Assembly (NCBI GenBank): GCA_030068075.1
Contig: CM057826.1
Span: 35,142,211-35,206,210 of the forward strand
Reading direction: 5' to 3'
Origin: Paguma larvata
Lineage: Eukaryota > Chordata > Mammalia > Carnivora > Viverridae
DNA length: 64,000 bases
Below, one piece after another: positions 1-10,639 of this stretch. The position numbers were made by a program, and so were the translations under genes. Numbering within the stretch: the first letter of the stretch is position 1; each line of letters opens with the position of its first letter. The notes below the pieces were generated by a model, which ran no database searches, had not been told where the DNA came from, and saw only the letters and a list, made by a program, of their open reading frames with translations.

Positions 1-471
1 CAATGTCAGGCACATGTAGGTGCTTCAATAATACCTGTTGTCACAAATATTTATTCCTAGGCGGTTGCTGTATATGTGGGATGGAGAGTGTCTCTAGAAA
101 GGAAGGTGGATGATCAAGAAAGTATATGAGAAAGTTCCTCCGGAAGTTAAAAATGATCATTTCAAACGTTTCCCTTGCAAACATATTTTTCAAAAGGTAA
201 ACATGACCCATTCCCTCAATTTGTTCCAATAAGAGTAATATTAATGATGTTTAAATATTCCCATTTATCTAATATTTGCTTTAATAAGGGGATTTTACAT
301 TTCTTATTTCATTGAAACAGCTTAAAAGAATTAGAGTGAGTCCTCTTGCTAACTTTATTCTAGAAATCGAAGTGTGTTAGCATGCCCTTCAGCTCAAATC
401 AAGCATTTAAATTCATGTCCTGTCAGGGGTTCCAAATTTTCATAGACATACCCAGTTATCTTACAGATGGA

Positions 472-581
472 GGGGGCTCCTGGCTGGCTCAGCCGGTAGA
501 GCATGCAACCCTTGATCTCAGGGTCATGAGTTCATGCCCCACGGTGGGCTTAGAGCTTACTCAAAAAAATTAAGAAATAAA
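472..581 (+). repeat. short CAN-SINE (tRNA-derived)
   Basis: The head reads GGGGGCTCCTGGCTGGCTCAG, followed by a tRNA-like B-box region (GAGTTCATGCCCCAC) and an A-rich end. At about 110 bp it lacks the second core and CT-rich stretch of the long felid elements, which marks the short CAN-SINE class. Confidence 0.85.
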
Positions 582-590
582 GCAAACAGG

Positions 591-795
591 CATTGGAGTC
601 AGACTGACCGAACAATGCTCAATTTCCTGTTCTGCTGCCTAAATAATTATATATACTAGGGCAATTATTTAATCTCTCTAATTCCAATGTCCTTATCTGA
701 AAGTCAGGGACAATAAACGCTAACCCACAGGGTTATATGCTGCACAATGTAATGCCTGGCCCACTTGTTATACAGTAAATATGATAAATTATAAC
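591..795 (+). repeat. MIR SINE remnant
   Basis: Diverged match to the MIR core: an AATCTCTCTAATTCC-like segment followed by CTTATCTGAAAGTC, a GGGTTATATG segment and AATGCCTGGCCCAC. It follows the short CAN-SINE directly. Confidence 0.7.
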
Positions 796-1277
796 CATGC
801 TTATTAGTAAAATGTGGCCCAACGTTTTAGGCTTATAGAATACCTATTTCCAAGTAATTCAAAGCACCTACATAAAAAATAGCCAGTAAACTTCACAACA
901 GCCTTTAGCAAAGAGAAAACTGAAGTTCACAGAGATCGATACAGATTCTATAAAATGAAATGAGGTTGCTTTGCGAGTTTTAATCCTGCCTTAAAATGAG
1001 ATGCTAACTTCATACCTTTTATACAGCACATCGTTCTACAGTTTTAGCCTCAGCGGAGGGAAAAGGCCAATACCGATGCTATGTACAGACAATCGCCATA
1101 CCTACACACATCTTCTCATTATTTACACCTTTGTTAATTTACTCCAACTTCATTTGTTTCCTACTTTTTTTCTCTATAGAAGTCTGCTCTGAATGTCAAC
1201 TTAAACCTGACTCCGTGCTACCAACAGTTTCAATAGTCACCCAATGGTGCATTCTATAGGCCACTATAATTTTAAAG

Positions 1278-1455
1278 CAGTGGCTTTCAACCGGCTTAGG
1301 CTCACATGATTAAATCACATGGGAGCTTTTAAAATATCTGAGGTCCAGTCTACATCCCAGGCCAGCCGAATCCAAAGTGTCAGGGCAGGATCCAGGTCTC
1401 AGAATTTGTGAAGCTCTCAGATAATTCTAACATAGAGCCAAGTAGAGAACTATAG
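1278..1455 (+). repeat. MER5-like hAT (Charlie) non-autonomous DNA element
   Basis: Begins CAGTGGCTTTCAACC and ends near TAGAGAACTATAG, imperfect inverted ends of MER5 type. Inside are the usual GGGAGCTTTTAAAATA and GATAATTCTAACATA motifs. About 178 bp, close to the MER5A length. No convincing 8-bp target duplication is visible. Confidence 0.7.
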
Positions 1456-2626
1456 GACTTACCCAGGATGCAACGATCCTCAGAGCTGCAACAGTCTTAT
1501 GTGAACCAGGAGTGATCAGGAATGGCACCAGGGGTTAAAAAGTCCTTGACCATTCTTTAGAAGTAGTAGGAATGAGAAAGAGGTATGTGGCTAGGAAGTG
1601 GGGCAAGGAAACTTAGGAACTGAAGCAACTCAAAATGCTTTGTCCAAGTTAACAACTAGGTCTTTCAAAGGACATTATTAAAAACTGAAAAAAATCTTAT
1701 CCTTTGATTATCTTTCCAATATGTTACAAAACATCTGCCTGCTGTAAGCTCATAAAGGTGAATTCCTATGAAAGTTTGAAAATCTTGTGTAGAATATCTT
1801 AATTTTTGTTGGTGACGGGCAGTATTTGTCAACCTGAAAGGCAGTCTATTGCCCTAATTAGCTGCTAAAACTTTGAAATTTATAACACAGAAACCTGCAT
1901 TAGAAAGCTGATTGGATGAAATACTTTCAACACAACAAGTAATTATAAACAGGTGAAACTACAATGCCCAAATCTGGTGTTGGTTTCGGTAATGCTTTGC
2001 ACACAGATCCCTGTTTCAAAGTGACTGAAACAATTAAAACGAAAACCACAAAAAATTCGTTTTCAGAGACCGTGGTGTAAAAGAAGACACTACGCACTAC
2101 CCGATGAGTTGGGAGCTTTGGTTGAGTGGTTGTGGTAACGTTGTTATTTCAACTCAACTCTAAAAAACATCCTCAAAGCCAACCCACCTGCCAGGCAGGG
2201 AGGTGACATTTAAACCTACTATCAATTCAAGCGAAGGGAGTTGGCCTTGGGGAATGTGGTTCTGGTTCGCAAAAAATCCTGCCACTTTAGCAGAGCGGGT
2301 ACCTGGCTCCCGCCCACATCCCCACACTCGGCCTCCCTCGTCCCAGGAACACCCAGACCTGCCCGACTACCAACGCCCCCGACCCGCGCGGCGCTCTCGG
2401 TTCCCATATTCCCTCTCCAGAGCGGAGGGGCCCGAGAGCCCCAGTCCTCTCGTCCAGCGTGGACGACCCAAGCCTGACCAAAGGACGGAGGCGGCCGCCG
2501 CTCCGCACCCGCGGTCTCCAGCATCCGCGCGCCTCTCCGCCCCAAGCCCTCAGCCCTGGGGGACCGGGCCTCGCGCGTCCCCTTCTGCGCACCCTCCGCC
2601 CCACCTGGGCCCTGCAGCCCTCGCAC

Positions 2627-2732
2627 CTGAGGGCTGGCCGTCCGCCAAGCTCCCGCGCGCCGCGGCGAGGAGACACAAGAGGGCCAGCGGCAGCGGCCCC
2701 CGGGGCCCCAGCAGGCCGGACAGGGCGCGCAT
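2627..2732 (-). CDS. EMB: embigin exon 1 (start codon, signal peptide, splice donor)
   Basis: Embigin is a single-pass immunoglobulin-superfamily glycoprotein of the basigin/neuroplastin group. It acts in cell adhesion and as a chaperone partner of monocarboxylate transporters at the plasma membrane. Seen here: 35 codons from ATG at 2732, starting MRALSGLLGP, with a hydrophobic core PLPLALLCLLAAA (about residues 13-25), then RGSLADGQPS. This has the shape of a secretory signal peptide. Known: human embigin starts with a similar pattern (MRAL, GLL, then CLLAAAR and ADG). The start is supported by G at -3 and by an in-frame TGA at 2747-2745, five codons upstream. The frame meets a good donor, CAG|GTGCGAG, after 2627, in phase 1 as is usual for Ig-superfamily genes. 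The open frame running past the donor is intron. Only about a tenth of the protein is in the window. A weaker donor lies about 20 bp further into the intron. Confidence 0.8.
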
Positions 2733-2828
2733 GGCGCCGGCGGGTCAGCCGCGGTCCTCGCGCACCGCCGTCGGTGGCCGAAGTCCCTGCGCACACTCGC
2801 AGCTGCCCCGGCGCCAGCAGCTAGTGCC

Positions 2829-2837
2829 GGGGGCGGG
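2829..2837 (+). promoter_or_regulatory. GC box (Sp1-type)
   Basis: GGGGGCGGG inside the CpG island, about 100 bp upstream of the EMB start codon. This is a position match only; occupancy is not shown. Confidence 0.5.
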
Positions 2838-3080
2838 ACGCGCGACTAAAGGCAGAGTGGGAGGGGCCCGGGCGCCCTGCGCGGCTCCCCGGAGACGCCC
2901 TGGCCGCGCCCGCCGCCGACCCGGGGCTGCGCGGGTTCCCCATCAATTATGCAGCGCGCCGGCCGCGGCAGGCGCGTCCGGCTGAGCGGTGGCCCCCTCC
3001 GCGCCGCATCCTCCCCCGCGCCGCCCTCCCGGCTCCAGCACGTCCGGGAGCGAGCCTGCTACAGACGCGGCAGGTGACGT

Positions 3081-4056
3081 CCAGCTCGTCTCCTGGAGGA
3101 AAGCTGGGAGCTCCTAATGTGTGTGTATCTGTTGTCTACAGACTATTCTGTGCAGCTGGTCCGAGGCAGGGCTCACTTATTTACTCTGACGAGACAGACG
3201 AGAGGATGGAGAACACTTCTCCGCTCCCCGGGGACATCCCTGGGTTATGAAGGAGATTTATGTTTGCGCAGGGGGTAGGCGCTCTCCGGCTGCCCTGCGT
3301 CCTGGACGACTCTTTCTCTCTCTCTCCAATCGCTCACACCCTCCCTTCCACGCTCTGAAGGCTTAACCGGTTCTCTCTAGATTAAGGTTTCGAGTCCCCA
3401 AGGCCCCACGGCGTCTGCTTCTCTTTTCCTTTTGTTTGTTTTGCCTAACAACTTTTAAGGAGCCACCTAGAGGTCAAGAAACAGAAACCACCGAAAGTAG
3501 ATACAGTGTAAATGGCGCAAGCCTGTTGACCTTCGTCAAACTCCAGCACAGTTTTAAGATAATACTATCTCTTACCCAGCAAGGCTGTAGCTTGGAATTT
3601 TCGGTGCCCCCCTCCAAATAAAATAAAACTAAATGCTATCAGAGAGGGGAGGAGAAATCTATGTTATGATTCTCCAGGGTGTTAGAACACATGAAAAGAT
3701 TTTAAGTGTTTTTCATGAATCTTGTTCCCTCTTCCTTTGTTTTGAGAACGCTGGGTTCGATATTCACAAATTCATTATATATCAGTGTCAAAAAAATTCA
3801 GGGAAAATGTGAGATAGAAATTTTGAAAACTAAAGTGCTAAACAAGACCTATGCTCGCTCTACTGAGGAACGGTTCCGTTTTACTTGGTGTATTTCTAAA
3901 GTATGCCTGTTTCCGGTTTAAGATTATATAGGCAAAATTTCAGAGGAGTGTAGATTATTTAAATTGGTGTTGAGAGAATATGAGTAATACAATTCATTAA
4001 GCATATTAATATCTAATATCTAATATTAAATAATCTGCCAAGTGCCAGATGCATGG
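3081..4056. other. upstream flank of CpG island, no gene seen
   Basis: GC content falls gradually from 3081 to about 3420 and then becomes AT-rich. No splice-bounded open frame, recognisable repeat or RNA gene was found. The stretch is next to the EMB promoter, so proximal regulatory sequence is possible, but I see no specific site. Confidence 0.5.
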
Positions 4057-4248
4057 GGGGGCACCTGGGTGGCTCAGTCAGTTCAAGGTCAGACTTCCCT
4101 CAGGTCATGCTCTCCTGTTGTGAGTTGGAGCCCCACATTCTGCTGGCTGCTGTCAGCAAAGAATCCACTTTGGATCCTCTGTCCCCCTCACTCTGCCCCT
4201 CCCCTGCACGCACTCTCCCAAAAATAAATAAACATAAAAAATAAAAAA
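4057..4248 (+). repeat. felid-type CAN-SINE
   Basis: GGGGCACCTGGGTGGCTCAG head, CTGCCCCTCCCCTGC CT-rich section and an AATAAATAAACAT tail. The middle is diverged. A short CA run follows at 4290-4318. Confidence 0.9.
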
Positions 4249-5021
4249 GAATAGGCTGCTGTACTGCAAGGAGTACACACGCCTGCACGCGCGTACACAC
4301 GCTCACACACACACACACTAGAGAACTATTCTTCTATGAACTACTAATCTCAGGAAAAATTCTTCTCAGAAAATTATGGTTATGATGATTAACCCTTTCT
4401 AAACAAAGCCTTATAAGAGACCCTGTAGGATTAAGATTTTACGTCATGACTCTCTTGGGACCTTAACCAGACTTGCTAAACCCAAATTGCCTGATCAATG
4501 GTTGCTAAATCACACCCCTGTCTTGCTGCCCTGAATCCTGTCTCAGGATTACCTATAATCACTTGTCTATACCTTTGGAGTTTGAGCAGTGAGCACTTTT
4601 CCAAACGAGCTGAACAGTGACTGGCCTTCCCCAGGTGGGCCTGGTTATCCTGGGGAATAAGCTCAAATTCACTTTACTTCAAATAAGCTGACCTTGTTTA
4701 AGGAAAAATTAACTTCTTGGTTGAAGTAATGTGTTGGTAAACAGGAAAAAGTGACTGGCCCAAGCCGAGGCTAATTCCCACCATAATTTTTGTTGTTACA
4801 GCAAGATAAATTGAGAAAGAAATATAATTCTTGTTTTGCTCAGCATTTTGACAGTCTTTCCCCCATTGTTAACGGTTTTTATATTAGTTAGTTAATATTT
4901 TTGGACATCTCAATTTCCCTTCATTTTTTCAAACGTTCTATAGTCTTTAAAACTAATATAATACCTTCCCTGTATAGCTTTTTCTGATCTTTCTAGTAGA
5001 AATTGACCTTTCCTTTCATGA
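4249..5021. other. unassigned AT-rich intergenic DNA
   Basis: Holds a short CA/CG-alternating run at 4275-4318 and otherwise no recognised repeat or gene. Confidence 0.4.
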
Positions 5022-5552
5022 TGAACCAAATATGGCCACAAATACTTTGACACTGTCCTCACCATGCGGTGGACTGAGGGGAAAAGAGAGTCTTGTGTTT
5101 CCCTTCTTCAAGCCGAGTGGTCTCTGTCACCTCTCTGATCTATTGAACATGTCAGAAGTAAGACTGTGTGAGTTTCCAAATCCAAACCACAAGGGCATCT
5201 ACTTCCTTCCTCTTTGTTCTTACAAGACTGCTGCCAGGAAAGAAGCATGACTACCTTGAGATCAACACGCTGTGAGAAGTCCAAACAGCATAGAGGGACA
5301 GAAACAATGAGATACCGTGTGGAGGGAGGCCAAAGAGCAGGAAGGTGCTAGATTTGTGACAGTCTCTTCTTGGAGCCTCAGGCAAAGCCAACCCCCAGCT
5401 GAGTACCCTCCAGTTGATACTCCTTGGAGAAGAATTGGCCAGCTGAGCCCCGCCCAAACTCCCAGCCCACACGACTGGGAGACAGCACTGTCGTTTTAAG
5501 CCACTGAATTTTGGGGAAGCTTTGTGTCACCACAATAAATTATCCAAACTGT
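5022..5552 (+). repeat. MLT1-type (MaLR, ERVL-related) LTR remnant
   Basis: The 3' part has the MaLR signature: CCAGCTGAGCCCCGCCC, then CACACGACTGGGAGA, then TTTTAAGCCACTGAATTTT and a degenerate ending with CACAATAAATTATCC. The 5' boundary is approximate. No internal retroviral sequence adjoins it. Confidence 0.6.
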
Positions 5553-5967
5553 CTCCTCTGAACTCAGTACTATCCCTAGGATTAATTTGACAGTTAATAA
5601 TTTATAGCTTCGTGACTTGACCTTCATTGTTGGCTCCAAGTTACATTTTAAATATTTTATTAGTGTACAACCATTTATGTGATTATATTTTCTTCTTTCC
5701 CACTACATTATAACTCTTCTCAGTACCTCAAAATAGTTCTATATGTCTTTGTGTTTCCTTCAGTATCTTAAAAAAATAGTTACTTCTAGTGTGCTCTGTT
5801 TTTTCCTTATTAGAGAATCAGTTAGGAAACACACTTTTTCTTGTAAAACTTGTATTTGTAAAATAATGCTATAGAATCTTTATTTTTTTTCTTTTAGGAT
5901 ATAAGCTGTTGTTGAGTGAAAAGTACATGACAAGATCCTAGAAAGGTATGAAAGTGAGGCTGGTGGG

Positions 5968-6188
5968 AGGGGACCCTGGGTGGCTCAGTGGGTTGGGTGT
6001 CCGACTCTCGATTTTAGCTCAGGTAATGATCTCACAGTTTATGAGTTAGAGTGCTGCTTTGGGCTCTGCATTGATAGTGCAGAGCCTGCTTGGTGTTCTG
6101 TCCCTCCTTCTCTCTCTGCCCCCCCCACTCGCCCACACTCTCTCTCCCTCCCTCTCTAAATAAATAAATAAACATAGAAAAAAATAAA
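5968..6188 (+). repeat. felid-type CAN-SINE
   Basis: Diverged head (GGGGACCCTGGGTGGCTCAG), a CT-rich segment with a C-run at 6120-6127 and an AAATAAATAAATAAACAT tail. AAAGTGAG occurs on both sides as a probable target duplication. Confidence 0.85.
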
Positions 6189-6404
6189 GTGAGAATGGAA
6201 ATGTGGATGAGGGTTACCTCTTATGAAAAGCAATATTTAATTTTTAAAAATTTTTATTGAAGAAAAACATTATATCAGACAGTAATATATGAGAGGGAAA
6301 TATATAATATGTTTCCCTATATCAATCAACAAATCATGGTTTCTATCTTTGTCAATCTGACAGTTGAAAACAGCATGCACTTACAGTTTAATTTATATTT
6401 TTTG

Positions 6405-6617
6405 GGGGGCACCTGGGTGGCTCCGTCAGTTAAGCCTCCAACTTCAGCTCAGGTCATGATCTCGTGGTCTGTGAGTTTGAGCCCCGCGTCAGGCTCTGTG
6501 CTGACGGCTCAGAGCCTGGAGCCTGCTTCCGATTCTGTGTCTCCCTCTCTCTCTGCCCCTCCCCTGCTCACGCTCTGTCTCTATGTCTCTCAAAAATAAA
6601 TAAACGTTAAAAAAATT
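6405..6617 (+). repeat. felid-type CAN-SINE with perfect target duplication
   Basis: Full-length element from GGGGGGCACCTGGGTGGCTC to an AAATAAATAAACGTTAAAAAA tail. TAATTTATATTT is duplicated at 6389-6400 and 6628-6639. Confidence 0.95.
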
Positions 6618-7811
6618 AATAATAAAATAATTTATATTTGCTTTATTATACGTTGGGGTGAGCATTTTTTAATATGTGAAAATGTAATGTATAACAAGAT
6701 TCAGTCTTGATAGTTGAAGCAGAAAAATAAGCATTTAACAGTTGTCAGGTACTTCTCGGGATTGTTGAAAAAACAGACTCAAGGGTAAACTTTGAGGAGC
6801 ACCAGAATTCATGGATACCACTGATGCCTCCCCCATCAACCATGAAATGCCAGGGACTTGGTACCCTGCATCCAGGTACTACTGCCTCCATCCCTGTGGC
6901 CTCTTGTGTGTCAGCAGCTGGCCCTTGGCAGTCCCTGCAGCCACTTCACCAGCCAAGTGGGAGGATGCTCTGCTCCCCTCCGAATCGATCTCGCTCACCC
7001 GGGAGTGTAAGGCTGGAGCACAAGCCTGACTGCTAGCTTCTGGAGACGCTGAGTATTTGAGGGAAGGCAGGAGTCCAAATGTGGAACTCTTCCTAAACAC
7101 AAAAGCATTTTCCAAAGACAGCCAGGAGCCCTGAATATGTCAAATATCCGCCCTAGTCCTCTGCACTGTGACAGGCAACCAAACCTTTCTTCGTCCTGAT
7201 TCTTTGAAACAACAGCAGATGCTCCCCCAACTTGATACACCTTGTACCCACTTCAAATGCAGACACCCCATCCAACCCAGAAAGAGGTCCTGCCTCACTA
7301 GAAGGGGAAGTTGGATTCCTGCCTTGTACAGATGCACATTCTAAGGCCCCGGGCAGGAGCTCGTAGTGTGTTCATTTGACATATGTTTTTGTAAAATTTG
7401 CTAAAGAAAACATTGTAACTGGAATTATTTAATATGACCACTTATTTCCACTCCAACTGCTCTTGTGTCTCACTTTCCCACATGTCACATGGCATGCTGT
7501 GAACGTTTTTGGGGATCCTGCTAAGAGCAAGTTGAGTTAAGAATACATTTCCTAGGGACTTATTATAATACAGTTTTGTGTTTCGCGGTCCCTTTGGTAT
7601 AGAAACGAGTTATTGCTAGCCACCCAGTTTAGAAATGGCTTAAAGGTATACTGACTTTTTGCTGTGTGACTCAACTAGCACTGTGACCGAGCCGACTCTC
7701 TGGGCATCCTGACATAAAGGTGAAGAATCGAAGACCGGATCCTGATACCACTTTGTCACTTGGCACCAGAAGTAAGCTGATAAGGAAGGAAAAGGGCGCC
7801 ATAGCCAAATC
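6618..7811. other. unassigned intergenic DNA with a higher-GC patch
   Basis: Positions about 6800-7360 are richer in G+C than their surroundings and carry several short overlapping frames on both strands. None has a recognisable domain or splice structure. I could not assign the patch to a repeat family. An old transposon remnant or a conserved element are both possible. Confidence 0.35.
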
Positions 7812-8155
7812 AAAAGTATAATGGACTGAATTGTACCCCCCCCCACACACACCAAATTCATATGATGAAGCTCTAACCCTCAGTACCTTGAATGTGACTG
7901 TATTTGGAGATAAGCCTTTAAAGAGGTAATTAGGTTAAATGAGGTCATATGGGTTGGCCCAGAATCTAATATGACTAATCTTGGACCTAATCCAGTATTG
8001 AATCCTTATAAGAAGAGGAAGAGATACCAAAGGGAGCGTACACAGACACACACATGCGCGCGCACACACACGCACACACAGAAAAGGCCATGTGAGGACA
8101 CAAAGAGAGGGCAGCCATCTGCAAGACAAGGAGAGAGGCCTCAGGAGAATCCAAA
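7812..8155 (+). repeat. MST/MLT1A-like MaLR LTR, 3'-truncated, with internal CA/CG microsatellite
   Basis: Starts TGGACTGAATTGTACCCCC and continues with the family pattern: AATTCATATGATGAAG, TGTGACTGTATTTGGAGATA, GGTAATTAGGTTAAATGAGG, CTTATAAGAAGAGGAAGAGA, GGCCATGTGAGGACACA and GAGAGGCCTCAGGAGAA. The normal 3' third is missing. A (CA)/(CG) alternating run at about 8042-8083 sits inside the LTR. Confidence 0.85.
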
Positions 8156-8279
8156 TTTGCTTCCGTCGTTTGTCACTGTCTATTTGGTTTTCGGTAATAA
8201 CTTTTCCCAGTGTGCCTTTTGTCTTGTGACATTACCACCAAGAATCATTTGTTATGTAGCCAAATAGCCAGTCTTTTTT

Positions 8280-8500
8280 TTTTTTTTAATTTTTTTTAAG
8301 TTTATTTATTTTTGAGAGACATAGAGGCACAGAGTGAACAGAGGAAGGGCAGAGAGAGAGGGAGACACAGAATCCGAAGCAGGCTCCAGGCTCTGAGCCG
8401 TCAGCACAGAGCCCGACGTGGGGCTCGAACTCACAGACCGTGAGATCATGACCTGAGCCGAAGTCGGCTGCCCAACCGACTGAGCCACCCGGGCGCCCCT
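8280..8500 (-). repeat. felid-type CAN-SINE
   Basis: Minus-strand full-length copy: T-rich tail on the left, and the head read as GAGCCACCCGGGCGCCCC on the right. AGTCTTTTTT is duplicated at 8270-8279 and 8501-8510. Confidence 0.95.
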
Positions 8501-9157
8501 AGTCTTTTTTAAAAATGGCTTTTGTTTTTGTCATATCTAGAAAGGCCTTCATTGTTTTAAGGAAAAAATAAAGACATCCTATGTTTTCTTATAGTATTTT
8601 TTGTTCTCTCTTTTTTTGTGTTGAAATTTAAGTTAATGTAAATGTTCATCTCGATAAATGTAAACTTATTATGAAAATTTATGGTAATAATTATTATGAC
8701 TTACCTTCCTGTCATTTTTGGCTATCTTTTATTTTAGAGTTTTATGTCATTTCTGCAGTGTGGCAATAAACTATCCAGTCATTTAAATGAATTGTTTATT
8801 TGTTATTTGTTTAATATTCCTGACTGTTTCTCATATTTCAAGTTACCTTGGGAAGGGGAAAGGTCTAGTTAGGAGGATGGGGAGGAGTGGTTAACCAAAT
8901 ACATGAATAAGAAGGAAAATTAAATAATCTGAATATCTGAATATATACCTGAATATATACATGAGAGTAGTAAAAATTTTGTAACCAAACTGAGTCTCAA
9001 GAGAGCTAGCTCATATTCACATTTTAGAGATGAAGCAATTTATAAAAGGCAAAATCAAAGATCTCAAAACTTTTTATCTCAACCTATACAATGTTGGGTG
9101 GAGATTGTGAGGAAGAATATTTTTCACTATAAATGATTTAAGAACTTCAATTATTTT
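8501..9157. other. AT-rich intergenic DNA, no gene seen
   Basis: No recognised repeat, RNA gene or credible exon. Confidence 0.4.
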
Positions 9158-9364
9158 TAAGTTCTTAAACTTTATTTTGAGAGAGAGTGTGTGTATACAT
9201 GCATGCACTCAAGGGAGGGGCAGAGAGAGAGAGAGAGAGAATCTCAAGTAAGGTCCACACGCCCAGCACTCAGTGCAGAGCCTGACACAGGGCTTGATCT
9301 CATGACCATGAGATCAAAATCAAGAGTCAGATGCTTAATTGACTGAGCTGCCCCACACACCCCC
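9158..9364 (-). repeat. CAN-SINE, diverged
   Basis: Minus-strand copy with TTTATTTTGAGAGAGAG on the left, CATGACCATGAGATC in the tRNA-like part and a degraded head CTGCCCCACACACCCC. Confidence 0.85.
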
Positions 9365-10223
9365 AAAATTTCAATTTTTATCCAAATGTTTGACTTTATG
9401 CAATGAGTTTTATCTCAGAATAGAACCAATATATTACTTCTCATGACATTTTAACTGTTTTGTTAATTTTTTAAAATAAGAATTAAAAGTTAGATAAAAT
9501 GAATTCATCTCTACAACCAGATATTTGGCCATTTGTAGTGATGTCCGTGTTTCTTTTTCGTTAAACTGTTACAGAGAAAGCACACCCTATTTTAGTTTTA
9601 ACAGACTGTTAAGTGCTTTATAAATGTCTTTTTGAAGATGTGGCATAATCAATAAATAGTAACTCTGGTTTGTGTTCTGATGCAAAGCAGCTTTGTATTC
9701 ATTCTGGAAGATTAATGGTTGCTAAGGAGAGCGTTTAGCTAACAAATGTAGGTTTTGTTTGGTAAGGAACTTTTGAAGAAGGTTTCATTTTTCTGAGTGT
9801 AGAAAGTTAGCAAAAATGGAGCTAGCATATGAAGAGAGAAGCCTCTGTGTGTGGATGAGACAGACTTGCGCATTCACACTGGTTAAAGGAACATTTGAAG
9901 GCAGTAGTTTTGAGTCACAGAAGTACCACTCCAAATTTCGGTTTCCTTTCCTTTAAAACAGGGGTATAGTACACATCTGTCAAATGTTGCTAAGATAGAA
10001 GTTTTGGCAGTATTGTAAACTATAAAACAAAATATTTGGATGTTTATCGTAGTGATTTTTGTTGTTATTACTATCATCGTTATAGATCACACGATAGTGG
10101 TATTTTTTTCTTGAGGTAGTTTTGTGCAAAATGTATCCAATTTGGAGCTGTGTTTTGTTGTGCACTGGAGCTCTGAATGTTACCAAGTGACTCTAATGGA
10201 TTAAGGAACAAAATTTGTTGGCA
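9365..10223. other. AT-rich intergenic DNA, no gene seen
   Basis: No recognised repeat or gene; only short chance frames. Confidence 0.4.
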
Positions 10224-10417
10224 GGGGCACCTCGGTGGCTCAGCGGGTTGAGCGTCCGACTTTGGCTCAGGTCATGATCTCGCTCATGCTTTGTAAGTTG
10301 GAGCCCCACATCAGGCTCTGTACTGACAGCTAAGAGCCTGGAGCCTGCTTCGGATTTTGTGTGTGTCCCGCTCTGTCTCCCTCTCTCTCTCTCTCAAAAG
10401 TAAACATTAAAAAAATT
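10224..10417 (+). repeat. felid-type CAN-SINE
   Basis: GGGGCACCTCGGTGGCTCAG head, GAGCCTGGAGCCTGCTTCGG core, CT-run and AAACATTAAAAAAATT tail. Confidence 0.9.
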
Positions 10418-10421
10418 TAAA

Positions 10422-10625
10422 TTTTTTAATTTGACTACAGTTGACACATATGTTACATTAGTTTCAGGTGTGCAACATAGTGATTTTAAAACTCTGTGTG
10501 TTATGGTGGGCTCACAGGTGTAGTCACCATCTGTCACCATACAATGCCAATAAAATATCAGTGACTATATTCCTTATGCTGTACCTTTTATTCTCATGAC
10601 TATTATCATAAAAATCCTCAGATTA
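10422..10625 (-). repeat. L1 3' end, antisense
   Basis: TTGACTACAGTTGACACATA, then TTAGTTTCAGGTGTGCAACA, then CACCATCTGTCACCATACAA. This is the antisense of a mammalian L1 3' UTR, with an AT-rich tail on its left. It abuts the A-tail of the SINE before it. Confidence 0.7.
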
Positions 10626-10639
10626 AAAGATGATACTGC

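Larger units (their letters stand above)
1..2626 (-). other. EMB: presumed 5' part of EMB intron 1
   Basis: This stretch follows the splice donor of the exon at 2627-2732 on the minus strand, so it should be the start of intron 1. It contains a short CAN-SINE, a MIR and a MER5-like element (listed separately). The rest is AT-rich DNA without a recognisable exon. I looked for the start of the next embigin coding segment (the Ser/Thr-rich linker before the first Ig domain) and did not see it, so exon 2 probably lies outside the window. The assignment depends wholly on the exon 1 call. Confidence 0.6.
2285..3080. promoter_or_regulatory. EMB: CpG island spanning EMB promoter and exon 1
   Basis: About 0.8 kb of very GC-rich DNA with dense CpG dinucleotides, in sharp contrast with the AT-rich flanks on both sides. 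It encloses the first coding exon on the minus strand and continues about 350 bp upstream of the start codon, where the promoter of a minus-strand gene should lie. A consensus Sp1-type GC box GGGGGCGGG sits at 2829-2837, roughly 100 bp upstream of the ATG. No TATA box is evident, as is common for CpG-island promoters. The exact transcription start cannot be read from sequence; 2800-3000 is a reasonable guess. Whether transcription also starts on the plus strand is unknown. Confidence 0.85.

Noticed and set aside
1..2626. Second embigin exon in the intron region
   Set aside because: Minus-strand frames (for example 41-229) do not resemble the embigin linker or first Ig domain and lack suitable acceptor sites.
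2222..2796. 190- and 169-codon minus-strand frames overlapping EMB exon 1
   Set aside because: Out of frame with, or running past, the signal-peptide exon; stop-poor because of GC content.
2203..2985. 260-codon plus-strand open frame across the CpG island
   Set aside because: Pro/Arg/Ala-rich composition typical of a stop-poor GC-rich region; no domain, and it overlaps the better-supported minus-strand exon and promoter.
3150..3175. Y RNA-like GCTGGTCCGAGGCAG
   Set aside because: Only about 15 nt resemble the Y RNA start; no matching 3' strand or T-run downstream.
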